Shown here: piece by piece, positions 24,931 through 33,084 of the stretch
Numbering within the stretch: the first letter of the stretch is position 1
Layout: each line of letters starts with the position of its first letter
Assembly: GCA_003154775.1 (NCBI GenBank)
Contig: PMES01000114.1
Coordinates: forward strand, 1 to 38,148
Reading direction: 5' to 3'
Length of the DNA stretch: 38,148 bases
Source: Acidobacteriota bacterium
GTDB taxonomy: Bacteria > Acidobacteriota > Terriglobia > Acidiferrales > UBA7541
Position numbers and translations under genes: made by a program
Notes under the pieces: generated by a model
The model's input: only the letters and a program-made list of their open reading frames with translations
The model's database searches: none
Told to the model about the DNA's origin: nothing

Positions 24931-25635
24931 TCATTCGTTCGAGAAAATAATCCGCCCGTTGGCGTCCACTTCGCGGTGGATAGGGTTCGCCCGCTCATAC
25001 AAATTCTCGAGGCGTCCCGAGCCCGGCCGGTAATACGCATCCTGCACCCGCTGCACGTAATCCCGTGTTTCCCGGGACGACGGAATCCCGTGGGCTCGAT
25101 CCACCGCTCCTTCTCCCGCATTGTACGCCGCCAGGGCCAGGTCCAGGTTGCCGTTGTATCGTTCCAGCAACCTCTTCAAGTACTGCACCCCGGCATCCAC
25201 ATTCTGCTTCGGGTTAAACGCGTCGTTCGCCCCAAACCGTTGCGCTGTCGTCGGAATCAACTGCATCAAGCCGATGGCTCCCTTCCGCGACATCGCTCCC
25301 GGGTTCCAATTCGATTCCGTTTCGATCACCGCTCGCACCAGCGCCGGATCCACGTGATGGCGTTCCGCTGCCTCGCGAACCAGCGCTTCCACGCCGTCCC
25401 GGTTGATGTTCATCGCCGGACGGTTCCGGCCCGTGAAGGAAACCTCGCCCGGCAAGTAAATCGCATTTCGTGGCTTCGCGAATGCCAGCTTCAGCAGCGT
25501 CGGCGGCTCCGCATTCACAAACAACCGCCGTCCGTCCGGGTTGGTCACCGTGGCGATCTGCGCCGCGCTTTGTCCCGCTGTTCCCAGCAGGACAGTCGCA
25601 AGCACAAAGAACGCAACGGTGCTGCTCCGAATCAT
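24931..25635 (-). CDS. Lytic transglycosylase, SLT domain
   Basis: A 234-residue exported muramidase-like enzyme that cleaves the glycan strand of peptidoglycan. The signal peptide (MIRSSTVAFFVLATVLLG, cut near AQSAAQ-like Ala) starts at ATG 25635, although the frame is open 42 codons further upstream. The SLT domain spans about 90-205, with catalytic Glu107 in VIETESNWNP, then GAIGLMQLIPTTAQRFG and AAYNAGEGAV. Before it, residues 28-42 (TVTNPDGRRLFVNAE) and the C-terminal VDANGRIIFSNE look like two copies of one short motif. The amidase gene follows after 40 bases, so two complementary peptidoglycan hydrolases are co-expressed. Confidence 0.93.
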   Translation of the reverse strand: MIRSSTVAFFVLATVLLGTAGQSAAQIATVTNPDGRRLFVNAEPPTLLKLAFAKPRNAIYLPGEVSFTGRNRPAMNINRDGVEALVREAAERHHVDPALVRAVIETESNWNPGAMSRKGAIGLMQLIPTTAQRFGANDAFNPKQNVDAGVQYLKRLLERYNGNLDLALAAYNAGEGAVDRAHGIPSSRETRDYVQRVQDAYYRPGSGRLENLYERANPIHREVDANGRIIFSNE

Positions 25636-25815
25636 TGGATGTTGTGAACCGCGAATTGGCCTCGGGGAAGGCATAGGTATAACAATTCGTTTTCGTCTGC
25701 GGGCCCTCTTGATTCGCACTCGGGCCGGCAGTGGATTCATCCTGCGAAGCATCGTCCGCAAACAAGTAGTGCGAAATGCGACACTTGCGGGACACGCTTC
25801 TGGCGCTGTCTCGGA

Positions 25816-28782
25816 TTATAGCAGCGCTTCCAGCAGCGAGGGTACGTTCTGCAGGGCATTTTTTAGCGCCGCTGTGTCTTTTCCGCCAGCCTCGGCCAGA
25901 TCGGGCCGCCCCCCTCCGGAGCCCCCCACCTGCTTTGCCAGCGCCTGTATCAGCTTGCCAGCATGGACTTTAGTGGTCAGGTCCTTGGTCACACCGACGA
26001 TCAGCGCCACCTTGCCATCCTCAGGCATTCCTAATACGACCACGCCGGAGCCCAGCTTTTGCCGCAGGGAATCCACCAACTGCCGCAGACCGTCCCGGTC
26101 CACATTGCCCACTTCGCCGCAGACCACCTTCACGCCCTTGATCGTCTTCGCCTGGGCAAACAACTCATCCAACTGGCTGAGCGCCCCCTTGCGCTTCTGC
26201 GCTTCCAATTCCTTTTCCAGATTCCGCGCGGTCTGCGCCAGTTTCTCGACGGACGCCAGCAGGGCATCCTCGCCCACGTTCAGTCGCCCGGCCAGTTCGC
26301 GCAGCGTGTTCGCCTGGTGCTGGTAATGTTCCAGCGCGCCGATTCCGGTAACCGCTTCGATGCGCCGCACACCCGCCGCCACGGACTCTTCGCTCACTAT
26401 CTTCAGCACGCCGACATCACCGATGCGTTGCACGTGCGTTCCGCCGCACAATTCCTTCGAGTAGAACCCGCGCGGGGCTCGCGGATCGGAGATCGTCACC
26501 ACGCGCACGTTGCTCTCCGGATATTTATCCCCAAAAAACGCCAGCGCCCCGGAATTCAGCGCTTCTTCCAGCGACATCACGCCCGTTTCAATCTGCGTGT
26601 TCACCCGGATTTCATCGTTCACCTGTTGCTCGATGTCACGCAGTTCTTCCTGCCCCACCGGAGCGAAATGCGAAAAGTCGAAGCGCAAGCGCTCCGGCGC
26701 GTTCAGCGAGCCTGCTTGCTTCACGTGCGTGCCCAGAATATTCCGCAACGCCGCGTGGACCAGGTGCGTCCCGCTGTGATTGCGCATGATGCGCGCGCGC
26801 CGCTCCGCGTCCGCAATCACGGTGATCCGGTCGCCTCTGCGGAGAGTTTCCCTTGCTGTAACCCTGTGTGCGATCAAGCCACTAATTGGATAGTATGCTC
26901 CCGTGACTTCCGCGACCAACTGTGACTCGGAACTGTCGTAGAAGCCTCCAGTGTCGGCCATCTGACCACCGGACTCGGCGTAGATTGGAGTCCGGTCTAA
27001 AATGATCTCTGCCGTTTCTCCCGCTTCCACCTGGGAAACCGAGGTCCCTGCTTTTACGATCGCCACGACCCGGCAGTCCTTAGCCGTTGTCTCAAAGTAG
27101 AAGTCGGGCTCGGTCCGATAGGCAGCGGCAATTTGCATGTAAATAGGAGCTGCAGCTTCCTTCGCCGCTCCTTTCCATGAGGCTCTCGCCCGCGCTTGCT
27201 CCTCCGCGCGCGCGCGCTCAAAACCCTCGACATCGAGACTGAATCCTTGGTCTCTCACTAAATCAGACAGAAAATCCAAAGGGAGGCCGTAGGTTTCATA
27301 TAGTCTGAAAAGCTCTTCCCCCTGAATTACGGGTTTGTTCCTCTGCAGCCGCTCCTTTAGCATCTTCAAGACCCCGGCGGGTCTCGACGGGCCCAATTGA
27401 TTGGCGAGATATATGTAGAACTCTGCCCCGTCTCCAAGAAAGAGACTCCCCGCAGCCGCGCCCGGAATTGATCGGAGAAGAAGCCCCTGGTCGTAGAACG
27501 AGGCATCGCTCTTCTTCTCGTTCCAAATCTCTATGCCTATCTTTTGAACGTGATCGACTCCAATCCTCACAGCCAACTCACTCCAGTGTCCCAAACCGAT
27601 CTTTAGCACACGCGCAAACTGCAACTCTTCCTTCTCGACCGTTCTTGCTATGAGATCGACCCACTCCGCCACTTCTGGGTAGGCTTTTTTCATGAGATCA
27701 CTGACTGTCTGGACGACCTCGTGCAGGAAGGGGCCAGTTTTTCCTAGTAGTCGCCCGTGATAAATGGCACGACGCATGATTTTGCGAAGAACGTAACCGC
27801 GGCCTTCGTTTGATGGCACAACGCCGTCAGCAATTAGGAATGTGGTGGCGCGAGCGTGATCAGCAATGACGCGGAGGGAAGCAGCACCTCCGCGACCCTC
27901 TTCAAGAACTTCCTCTTTTTGCAAGTCCACGGCGCAGAGTTCGGCGGCCCGTTTCATCAACGGCACGAAAAAATCCGTCTCGTAGTTTGAGATGACGCCC
28001 TGCAACACGGCGGCGACGCGCTCCAAACCCATTCCAGTGTCCACGCACGGCTTTGGCAGCGGCGTAAGCGTCCCACTGGCATCCCGGTTGAACTGCATGA
28101 ACACCAAGTTCCAAATCTCCACATACCGCCCGCAATCGCAGGGGAACTTGCAATCCGTGTGGCCTTCGTCTGAAGCCTCTGGCCCCATGTCGAAGTGCAA
28201 TTCGCTGCACGGCCCGCAGGGACCGCTATCTCCCATGGCCCAGAAATTGTCTTTCAACCCAGGAATCGCAAAAATTCGTTCGGCGGCAACGTGCTGCTCC
28301 AGCCAGTATTTCTTCGCTTCCTCATCCACGCCCAGCGTCGTTCCCGCAGACACTTCCGCTCCGCCAAAAACCGTCACGTACAGCCGCTCCTTCGGAATTC
28401 CATACCACTCCGGCGAAGTGATCAGTTCCCAGGCGTACGCAATGGCATCCTTTTTGAAATAATCTCCAAACGAAAAATTCCCCATCATCTCAAAGAACGT
28501 GTGATGCCTCTTTGTGAACCCCACACTCTCCAGGTCGTTGTGCTTGCCCCCGGCGCGCACGCATTTCTGCGCCGTCGTCGCCCGCGTGTACTCCCGTTTC
28601 TCCAGCCCCAGGAAAACGTCCTTGAACTGGTTCATCCCCGCGTTCGTAAACAGCAGCGTCGGATCGCCATGGGGCACAAGCGAAGACGAACGCACGCGCC
28701 GGTGCCCCTTGCTCTCGAAAAATTGCAGGAATTTCTCGCGGATCTCGTTGCCGCTCGGTTTCTTGTTAGCGCTCTCCGTCAC
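25816..28782 (-). CDS. alaS: Alanyl-tRNA synthetase with an extra internal segment
   Basis: The 988-residue enzyme charges tRNA-Ala. The class II core (residues about 1-260: FFESKGHRRVRSSSLVP, MNQFKDVFLG), tRNA-binding middle, editing domain (NHSGTHLVHAALR and CGGTHVQRIGDVG zinc ligands) and C-terminal DHHA1 domain (VGGSGGGRPDLAEAGG) are all present. It is about 110 residues longer than E. coli AlaS (876). Most of the excess lies between LQFARVLKIGLG and GEELFRLYETYG, where about 89 residues replace about 16. Bases 26880-27900 also have clearly lower GC than either end. Start is GTG 28782 with GAGG upstream; a TAAT-rich stretch about 50 bases before it could be its promoter. The gene is essential and looks functional. 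Confidence 0.97.
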   Translation of the reverse strand: MTESANKKPSGNEIREKFLQFFESKGHRRVRSSSLVPHGDPTLLFTNAGMNQFKDVFLGLEKREYTRATTAQKCVRAGGKHNDLESVGFTKRHHTFFEMMGNFSFGDYFKKDAIAYAWELITSPEWYGIPKERLYVTVFGGAEVSAGTTLGVDEEAKKYWLEQHVAAERIFAIPGLKDNFWAMGDSGPCGPCSELHFDMGPEASDEGHTDCKFPCDCGRYVEIWNLVFMQFNRDASGTLTPLPKPCVDTGMGLERVAAVLQGVISNYETDFFVPLMKRAAELCAVDLQKEEVLEEGRGGAASLRVIADHARATTFLIADGVVPSNEGRGYVLRKIMRRAIYHGRLLGKTGPFLHEVVQTVSDLMKKAYPEVAEWVDLIARTVEKEELQFARVLKIGLGHWSELAVRIGVDHVQKIGIEIWNEKKSDASFYDQGLLLRSIPGAAAGSLFLGDGAEFYIYLANQLGPSRPAGVLKMLKERLQRNKPVIQGEELFRLYETYGLPLDFLSDLVRDQGFSLDVEGFERARAEEQARARASWKGAAKEAAAPIYMQIAAAYRTEPDFYFETTAKDCRVVAIVKAGTSVSQVEAGETAEIILDRTPIYAESGGQMADTGGFYDSSESQLVAEVTGAYYPISGLIAHRVTARETLRRGDRITVIADAERRARIMRNHSGTHLVHAALRNILGTHVKQAGSLNAPERLRFDFSHFAPVGQEELRDIEQQVNDEIRVNTQIETGVMSLEEALNSGALAFFGDKYPESNVRVVTISDPRAPRGFYSKELCGGTHVQRIGDVGVLKIVSEESVAAGVRRIEAVTGIGALEHYQHQANTLRELAGRLNVGEDALLASVEKLAQTARNLEKELEAQKRKGALSQLDELFAQAKTIKGVKVVCGEVGNVDRDGLRQLVDSLRQKLGSGVVVLGMPEDGKVALIVGVTKDLTTKVHAGKLIQALAKQVGGSGGGRPDLAEAGGKDTAALKNALQNVPSLLEALL

Positions 28783-28869
28783 GTCTGCCTCGAATCGGGG
28801 ACATAAACTCCCCGGTTGATTATTGCAGAGCTTAGCGAAAAGGAGAAATCCTGTAGGTGTGTCTTTCGA

Positions 28870-29433
28870 TCAGGATCCAGGAATTGAATCGAGGTAGATT
28901 TCCCCTAGGGTGATGTCGAAGTGGTTTGCAAGAGGGCGATAGTGGGACAAGAAATGGTCCCAGGACGCGGAGTGTTTGCCCTTAAACCACGACTGTGGGG
29001 CTGCGAGAAGTACGGCTCGGCGGATGCCAGATTCTGGGCTCTTGTCTGTCGTGACCAAAAGATGGAGAAAGTAGCGCAGTACTTGGGAGGCATCCGGTTC
29101 TTTATGCGTGAAGGGAGAATCCTTTTTCACTTCAATTATGATTCGATTCTGGTTGGACCCAATTGGCCGGATTACGATGTCGGGAGTGATTCCCCAAAAT
29201 AGGTCCTTTGAGAGAGTCCGGAACTCGTTCCAATCACTGCTGTCTTCAATAATTCCAGGCTCGACCTTTTCAAACAGATCAGCAAGATTGTGAACCGTAG
29301 ATTCAGTCCGATGAACCTTGATCAACTGCCGGGCTGTTTGCCCAGACTTAATTACCTTGCACAGGTTCTTCTCAAGTTCCTTTTCGTCCTGCGATTGTCC
29401 CTCGCGGCTCACTCGGCACCCCCTCTGTGCCAT
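28870..29433 (-). CDS. Unknown protein with PD-(D/E)XK-like motif, low GC
   Basis: A 187-residue protein that I do not recognise. It contains GITPDIVIRPIG and, 15 residues on, RIIIEVKKD. Asp85, Glu101 and Lys103 have the spacing and strand context of a PD-(D/E)XK nuclease active site, and an acidic helix (QDEKELEKNL) precedes it as the fold expects. No membrane helix or signal. GC is near 48%, well below its neighbours, and codon use is different, which suggests transfer. It sits between alaS and recX without partner genes. It might be a restriction-like or repair nuclease or a catalytic relic; no target-recognition domain is visible. Confidence 0.65.
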   Translation of the reverse strand: MAQRGCRVSREGQSQDEKELEKNLCKVIKSGQTARQLIKVHRTESTVHNLADLFEKVEPGIIEDSSDWNEFRTLSKDLFWGITPDIVIRPIGSNQNRIIIEVKKDSPFTHKEPDASQVLRYFLHLLVTTDKSPESGIRRAVLLAAPQSWFKGKHSASWDHFLSHYRPLANHFDITLGEIYLDSIPGS

Positions 29434-29549
29434 CCCGCATCATACTAAGGCCTGCTTTTGGTGTGAGGCTCCATTTTGCCGGCTCCGCGCACCTAAGATT
29501 TCCAGGAGATTCCTTTTATCGTGAATTACCTAACCCATCGCGCATGACC

Positions 29550-30065
29550 TTATTCGAGGTCGTTATCCACTTCCGGAACTTCTTTACGTGTAATGCGGTG
29601 CAGTTCTTTCCGGATCAAATCCGACGGAAATCCCGCCGCAATCAACGACCGGTACATCGAAGCCATCTTCCGCTCATCAATTTCGCCCCGGAAAGCACGC
29701 AGCTTCCTTTCAATCCTCTGCCGGACCACCGCCGCCGGGTCAGTCTCCTCGCTGGCATTCTTCAGCGCCACCTCAATGTGACGGTCCGGCACGCCCCGCG
29801 CCCGCAAATCCCGCGCAATGCGATACTCTCCTTGCTTGCGCGATTCCGTGCGGTGCCTTGTAAACTGCCGGGCATACCGCGCGTCGTCCAACAGGTTTTC
29901 CCGCTTCAGCCTCTCCACCACGCTCTTGACCAGCTTTTCGTCTTCGCAGCGCCGCGCCAGGGCCTTCTTCATCTCATGCACCGAATGCGCCCGCCGCATC
30001 AATGCCTTGATGGCTGCATCGTAAAGCTGCGCTTCCGTCTCCAGTTGCCGTGGTTTCCCAAACAC
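29550..30065 (-). CDS. recX: Regulatory protein RecX
   Basis: A RecX-family protein of about 171 residues that modulates RecA filaments. Helical repeats are visible: AAIKALMRRAHSVHEMKKALARR, then VVERLKRENLLDDARYARQF, IARDLRARGVPDRHIEVAL and a third repeat near the end (MYRSLIAAGFPSDLIRKELHRI). I placed the start at GTG 30065 (GTG TTT GGG AAA CCA), where family similarity begins. A GTG at 30140 would add 25 residues with no likeness to the family. Neither has a strong ribosome site. recA is not in the window. Basic and cytoplasmic, as expected. Confidence 0.88.
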   Translation of the reverse strand: MFGKPRQLETEAQLYDAAIKALMRRAHSVHEMKKALARRCEDEKLVKSVVERLKRENLLDDARYARQFTRHRTESRKQGEYRIARDLRARGVPDRHIEVALKNASEETDPAAVVRQRIERKLRAFRGEIDERKMASMYRSLIAAGFPSDLIRKELHRITRKEVPEVDNDLE

Positions 30066-30150
30066 ACGAAGAGCATAGAAGTAAGCGCCGACCGAAACAA
30101 GCGTTGAGTTTCCCCGTCCAGCGTGTGATATGTCCTCCACAGCCCAAAAT

Positions 30151-30210
30151 CTGTCATTTCGACCGAAGGGACGGCGCTTTTTGCCGCCCCGGAGTGGAGA
30201 AATCCCTCTT
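30151..30210. repeat. Dispersed-repeat-like palindromic element
   Basis: The stretch opens with CTGTCATTTCGACCGAAGGG and closes with GGAGAAATCCCTCTTC, around a GGCG/CGCC hairpin. It resembles the GTCATTTCGA...GAGAAATC family of short intergenic repeats that I remember as abundant in Acidobacteriota and Bacteroidota. Only one copy is in this window, so the assignment rests on recall. Confidence 0.45.
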
Positions 30211-30362
30211 CAACTTCGGAATTCAGGTTGATTCCCGCAAAACGAACTCGTGTTTGCGCAACCCCCGCTCTGTGCGCCAGATCACGCACCCTGATTTGGT
30301 CCGATATTACACTTTTCTCAGCGGAACGATTGAAAATACAGCAGTTTGCCTCTGTGCCTCTG

Positions 30363-30378
30363 TGGCACGCGAATTGCA
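30363..30378 (+). promoter_or_regulatory. Sigma-54 (RpoN) promoter of the ferredoxin gene
   Basis: TGGCACGCGAATTGCA (GG at 30364-30365, GC at 30376-30377) matches the RpoN consensus TGGCACG-N4-TTGCA at every conserved base. Transcription would start near 30388, about 19 bases before the ATG at 30407. An imperfect GTGCG/CGCAC inverted repeat at 30272-30289, about 90 bases upstream, is a possible activator site. Confidence 0.85.
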
Positions 30379-30406
30379 CTCCAACAGTCTGGGAGATCTA
30401 AGGACC

Positions 30407-30658
30407 ATGGCCTACATCATTGTTGACACCTGCACGAAAGACGAACACTGCATCGAGACTTGCCCCGTCAATTGCATTCATCCCACCAAGGATGAAGCGG
30501 ACTTTGCCACCGCCCCTCAGCTTTACGTGAATCCGGGGGAATGCATTGATTGCGGCGCTTGCGTCCCGGTTTGCCCCACCGGTTCGATCTTTGTTCTCGA
30601 AGAATTGCCGGAGGAGTACAAATCCTTCGTCGATAAGAACGCGGCGCGCTTCAACTGA
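30407..30658 (+). CDS. Small two-cluster ferredoxin
   Basis: An 83-residue soluble ferredoxin. The first cysteine group is CTKDEHCIETCPVNC (Cys9, 15, 19, 23) and the second CIDCGACVPVCP. The wide first spacing resembles the FdxA/7Fe type, in which one cluster may be [3Fe-4S]; which form exists cannot be told from sequence alone. The acidic C-terminus (LEELPEEYKSFVDKN) is common in the group. ATG 30407 has AAGGA at good spacing. It is monocistronic, bounded by a consensus sigma-54 promoter and a strong terminator. It may serve as electron carrier for the HybA/NrfD module under the same control; that link is inferred. Confidence 0.94.
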   Translation: MAYIIVDTCTKDEHCIETCPVNCIHPTKDEADFATAPQLYVNPGECIDCGACVPVCPTGSIFVLEELPEEYKSFVDKNAARFN

Positions 30659-30677
30659 GCCGAGTTTCTGCCCTGCC

Positions 30678-30718
30678 CCGAGCTCACCGCCGCTGTGCGG
30701 TGAGCTCGGCTTTTTTTT
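30678..30718 (+). terminator. Rho-independent terminator of the ferredoxin gene
   Basis: Arms of 13 bases (CCGAGCTCACCGC at 30678-30690 and its complement at 30697-30709) with a 6-base loop, followed by C and eight T. It begins 20 bases after the stop. Confidence 0.95.
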
Positions 30719-30757
30719 GGCCAGTGCTTTGCTAGTCCTAATTTGATTGGGTCTGCA

Positions 30758-30784
30758 CCCCTCGCGTGTCCAGCCTACGAGGGG
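30758..30784. other. Inverted repeat downstream of pilT
   Basis: CCCCTCG (30758-30764) and CGAGGGG (30778-30784) form 7-base arms with a 13-base loop, about 30 bases after the pilT stop. There is no T-run on the minus strand, so termination is only possible. Confidence 0.3.
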
Positions 30785-30816
30785 CAATCTATTCCGCGCA
30801 CGTTGATTGGGGAAAA

Positions 30817-31962
30817 CTACTTGCGGGCGAACCTCTCGAAGTCCGCCATCTGCGAGGCCATTTCCTCGCGGGCAGCGTCGGCGGCCGAGCGGATGCCCTG
30901 GATGCGCAGCTTGAATTCGTCGGGGTTGGATGCGCGTATCAGCGCTTCGTCCAGCGTGATGAGTTCCTTGCTATAAAGCTCGAACAGCGACTGGTCAAAC
31001 GTCTGCATGCCGTATTGCGAAGTGCCCGCGGCGATGGCGTCGTGGATGAGCCGCGTCTTGTCCGCATTGATGACGCAATCCCGGATGTACGCGGTGGCAA
31101 TCATGACTTCCACTGCCGGCACGCGGCCCTTGTCGTCCGCGCGGCGCACCAGGCGCTGCGAAATCACGGCCTTTAACGTTGCGGCCATCTGCAAGCGAAT
31201 CTGTTTCTGTTCCGGCGGCGGGAAGACCGCGATAATACGCTGAATCGTTTCCGTCGCATCCAAAGTGTGCAACGTCGAGAAAACCAGGTGGCCGGTCTCC
31301 GCGGCCAGCAGCGCCGTCGAGATCGTTTCCAGGTCGCGCATTTCGCCGACCAGAATCACGTCGGGGTCCTGGCGCAACCCGGCGCGCAATGCCGTGGAAA
31401 AATTTGCCGTATCCACTTCCACTTCGCGCTGGTTGATGAAGCTGCGCTTATCGCGGTGCAGGAACTCGATGGGGTCTTCAATCGTGATGATGTGATCGGA
31501 ACGGTTCGCGTTGATCCGGTCAATCATCGCCGCCAGCGTTGTGGACTTGCCGGAACCCGTCGTGCCCGTCACCAGCACCAGCCCGCGCTGCTCTTCGCAT
31601 ATCTTGGAAACGACCGAAGGAAGATTCAGCTCTTCCACGGTACGAATTTTGGTGGGGATGACGCGCAAAACCATGCCAACGTTTCCGCGCTGCTGGAACA
31701 CGTTCACACGGAATCTGCCTAGGCCCGCCACGCCGTACGCCATGTCCAACTCGGCCGTTTCCTTGAACTTCTGTTTTTGCCGGTTGGTCATCATGCTGAA
31801 CGCCATCGAGAGCATCTCTTCCGGCGTCACGCGCGGAACGTCCGTCAGCGGGGCCAATAGGCCGTCCACGCGTAAATAAGGATGGTTGCCGACCTTCAGG
31901 TGCAAGTCGGAGGCTTTGTTCTCCACCGCGCGGCGAAGCAGATCGTCAATACTCAGAGCCAT
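30817..31962 (-). CDS. pilT: Type IV pilus retraction ATPase PilT
   Basis: A 381-residue hexameric ATPase that depolymerises type IV pili, driving twitching motility. The N-terminal domain starts with the family-typical MALSIDDLLRRAVENKASDLHL. Walker A is GTTGSGKST (133-141), the Asp box is in ITIEDPIEFLH, the PilT hallmark is LRAGLRQDPDVILVGEMRD, and the His box is in GHLVFSTLHT. The frame is open 15 codons further, but ATG 31962 gives the normal N terminus; no strong ribosome site. No other pilus genes are here. The C-terminal end (DAAREEMASQMADFERFARK) is helical and charged. Length matches the family. Confidence 0.96.
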   Translation of the reverse strand: MALSIDDLLRRAVENKASDLHLKVGNHPYLRVDGLLAPLTDVPRVTPEEMLSMAFSMMTNRQKQKFKETAELDMAYGVAGLGRFRVNVFQQRGNVGMVLRVIPTKIRTVEELNLPSVVSKICEEQRGLVLVTGTTGSGKSTTLAAMIDRINANRSDHIITIEDPIEFLHRDKRSFINQREVEVDTANFSTALRAGLRQDPDVILVGEMRDLETISTALLAAETGHLVFSTLHTLDATETIQRIIAVFPPPEQKQIRLQMAATLKAVISQRLVRRADDKGRVPAVEVMIATAYIRDCVINADKTRLIHDAIAAGTSQYGMQTFDQSLFELYSKELITLDEALIRASNPDEFKLRIQGIRSAADAAREEMASQMADFERFARK

Positions 31963-32282
31963 AAGCAGACACCCCGCAAGAACGCGCTTCCTGATCGAAC
32001 GTAGCACCCGCCGCGCATGCCAACAAGGCAGCCGGGAAAGGTAGTTGCGCTCTAGTTACCTGAGCCTCCGGACAGGCAAAAGCTCCTGATGCGCCAGATG
32101 TGCCCCGATTTCCGACCCCCGCCGCGAAGTCCGCGTAGGGGCGCAGGACTCCTGCGCCCCAAACGCTCAGACCTCAACCCTTGGGGGCTCCGATCATCAT
32201 CAAACTCTCACTGGATTAGCCTGCTCAGAAATGCAGTGAAGAAACTCTATTCGACGATTCTCAAAAACTCGCGCACTCGAAC
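31963..32282. other. Intergenic region between aquaporin and pilT
   Basis: About 320 bases without a convincing gene. It contains the first REP-like palindrome (32135-32160). I saw no clear promoter for pilT and no sigma-54 pattern, although pilin genes often use RpoN. Confidence 0.5.
32135..32160. repeat. REP-like palindrome, copy 1
   Basis: GTAG leads into two perfect 11-base arms, GGGGCGCAGGA and TCCTGCGCCCC, around a single central C. The same architecture (GTAGGGG, then a GCAG-containing palindrome centred on C) recurs at 33085-33109 on the other side of the aquaporin gene. Confidence 0.75.
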
Positions 32283-32975
32283 CTACCTCTCCGTCTTCCG
32301 GAGGAACAGCGTGTCATACAAGAGACCCGCCACGAATCCCCCGCCCAAGGGCCCCACCCAATATATTCCCTGATTCAGCCAGTGGTGCGAAGCCAGCGCC
32401 GGCCCGAACGCCCTGGCGGGGTTCAATGCTCCGCCCGTGAACGGCCCGGCAACCAGAATCCCCAGCGTAATCGTCAGGCCGATGCCAAATCCCCCGATCG
32501 CGCGGAACGCTCCGCGTTCGTCCACCGCCGTCGCAAACACCACCAGCACCAGGAAGAACGTCGTCACCGCTTCCAGCGCCAGGGCGCTCCAGGTCGGGAA
32601 GTCGCGCATCAGTTCCGGCGTGCCAAGCGCCACGTTGCGCCAGGTTTCGTCAGGAATGATCACCTTCAACAGAAACGCCGCGGCTACCGCCCCCAGCAGT
32701 TGCGCGCTCCAATACGCCAGCGTATCCAGCGTGGAAAGCCGCTTGGTCACCCAAAACCCAATCGTTATCGCGGGATTGAAGTGCCCGCCGGAAATATGTC
32801 CCAGCGCCGAAACCATGATGGCCATCGTCAGGCCCTGCGCCAACGCAATCGCCGGCAATCCCAGTCCGCCTGTGCTTCGCAGGTGCCAATCGACGCACAC
32901 GGCGCCGGCGCCGAAGAAAATCAGCGCGAACGTTCCAAGAAACTCCGCAGTCAGTTTTTGTGTAAGGTTGTACAT
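32283..32975 (-). CDS. MIP-family channel (aquaporin-like)
   Basis: A 230-residue six-helix channel. Both pore loops are present: GGHFNPAIT (Asn67) and GGALNPARAFGPA (Asn185, Arg188). ATG 32975 has GGAGG seven bases upstream, which decides it over an upstream in-frame start. By hand alignment to E. coli AqpZ (Phe43, His174, Thr183, Arg189) the selectivity filter here would be Gln47, Ile173, Gly182 and Arg188. Only the arginine is kept, so the pore is probably wider than a strict water channel and neither AqpZ- nor GlpF-like. Transported solute unknown. The gene is flanked by two REP-like palindromes. Confidence 0.93.
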   Translation of the reverse strand: MYNLTQKLTAEFLGTFALIFFGAGAVCVDWHLRSTGGLGLPAIALAQGLTMAIMVSALGHISGGHFNPAITIGFWVTKRLSTLDTLAYWSAQLLGAVAAAFLLKVIIPDETWRNVALGTPELMRDFPTWSALALEAVTTFFLVLVVFATAVDERGAFRAIGGFGIGLTITLGILVAGPFTGGALNPARAFGPALASHHWLNQGIYWVGPLGGGFVAGLLYDTLFLRKTER

Positions 32976-33084
32976 CGCACGGCCTCCGGGGCACAGCCTT
33001 GAGTACAACGCGATGCCAACGATTCTAGCCGGAAAGCGCAGCCCGCGCCAGAAAGGATGAAGCGAATTGGTTTACGAGATTTTT

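Noticed and set aside
24891-25121. 77-codon extension of the amidase
   Set aside because: Runs antisense-free but over the transglycosylase coding region, and the signal peptide begins at ATG 24890.
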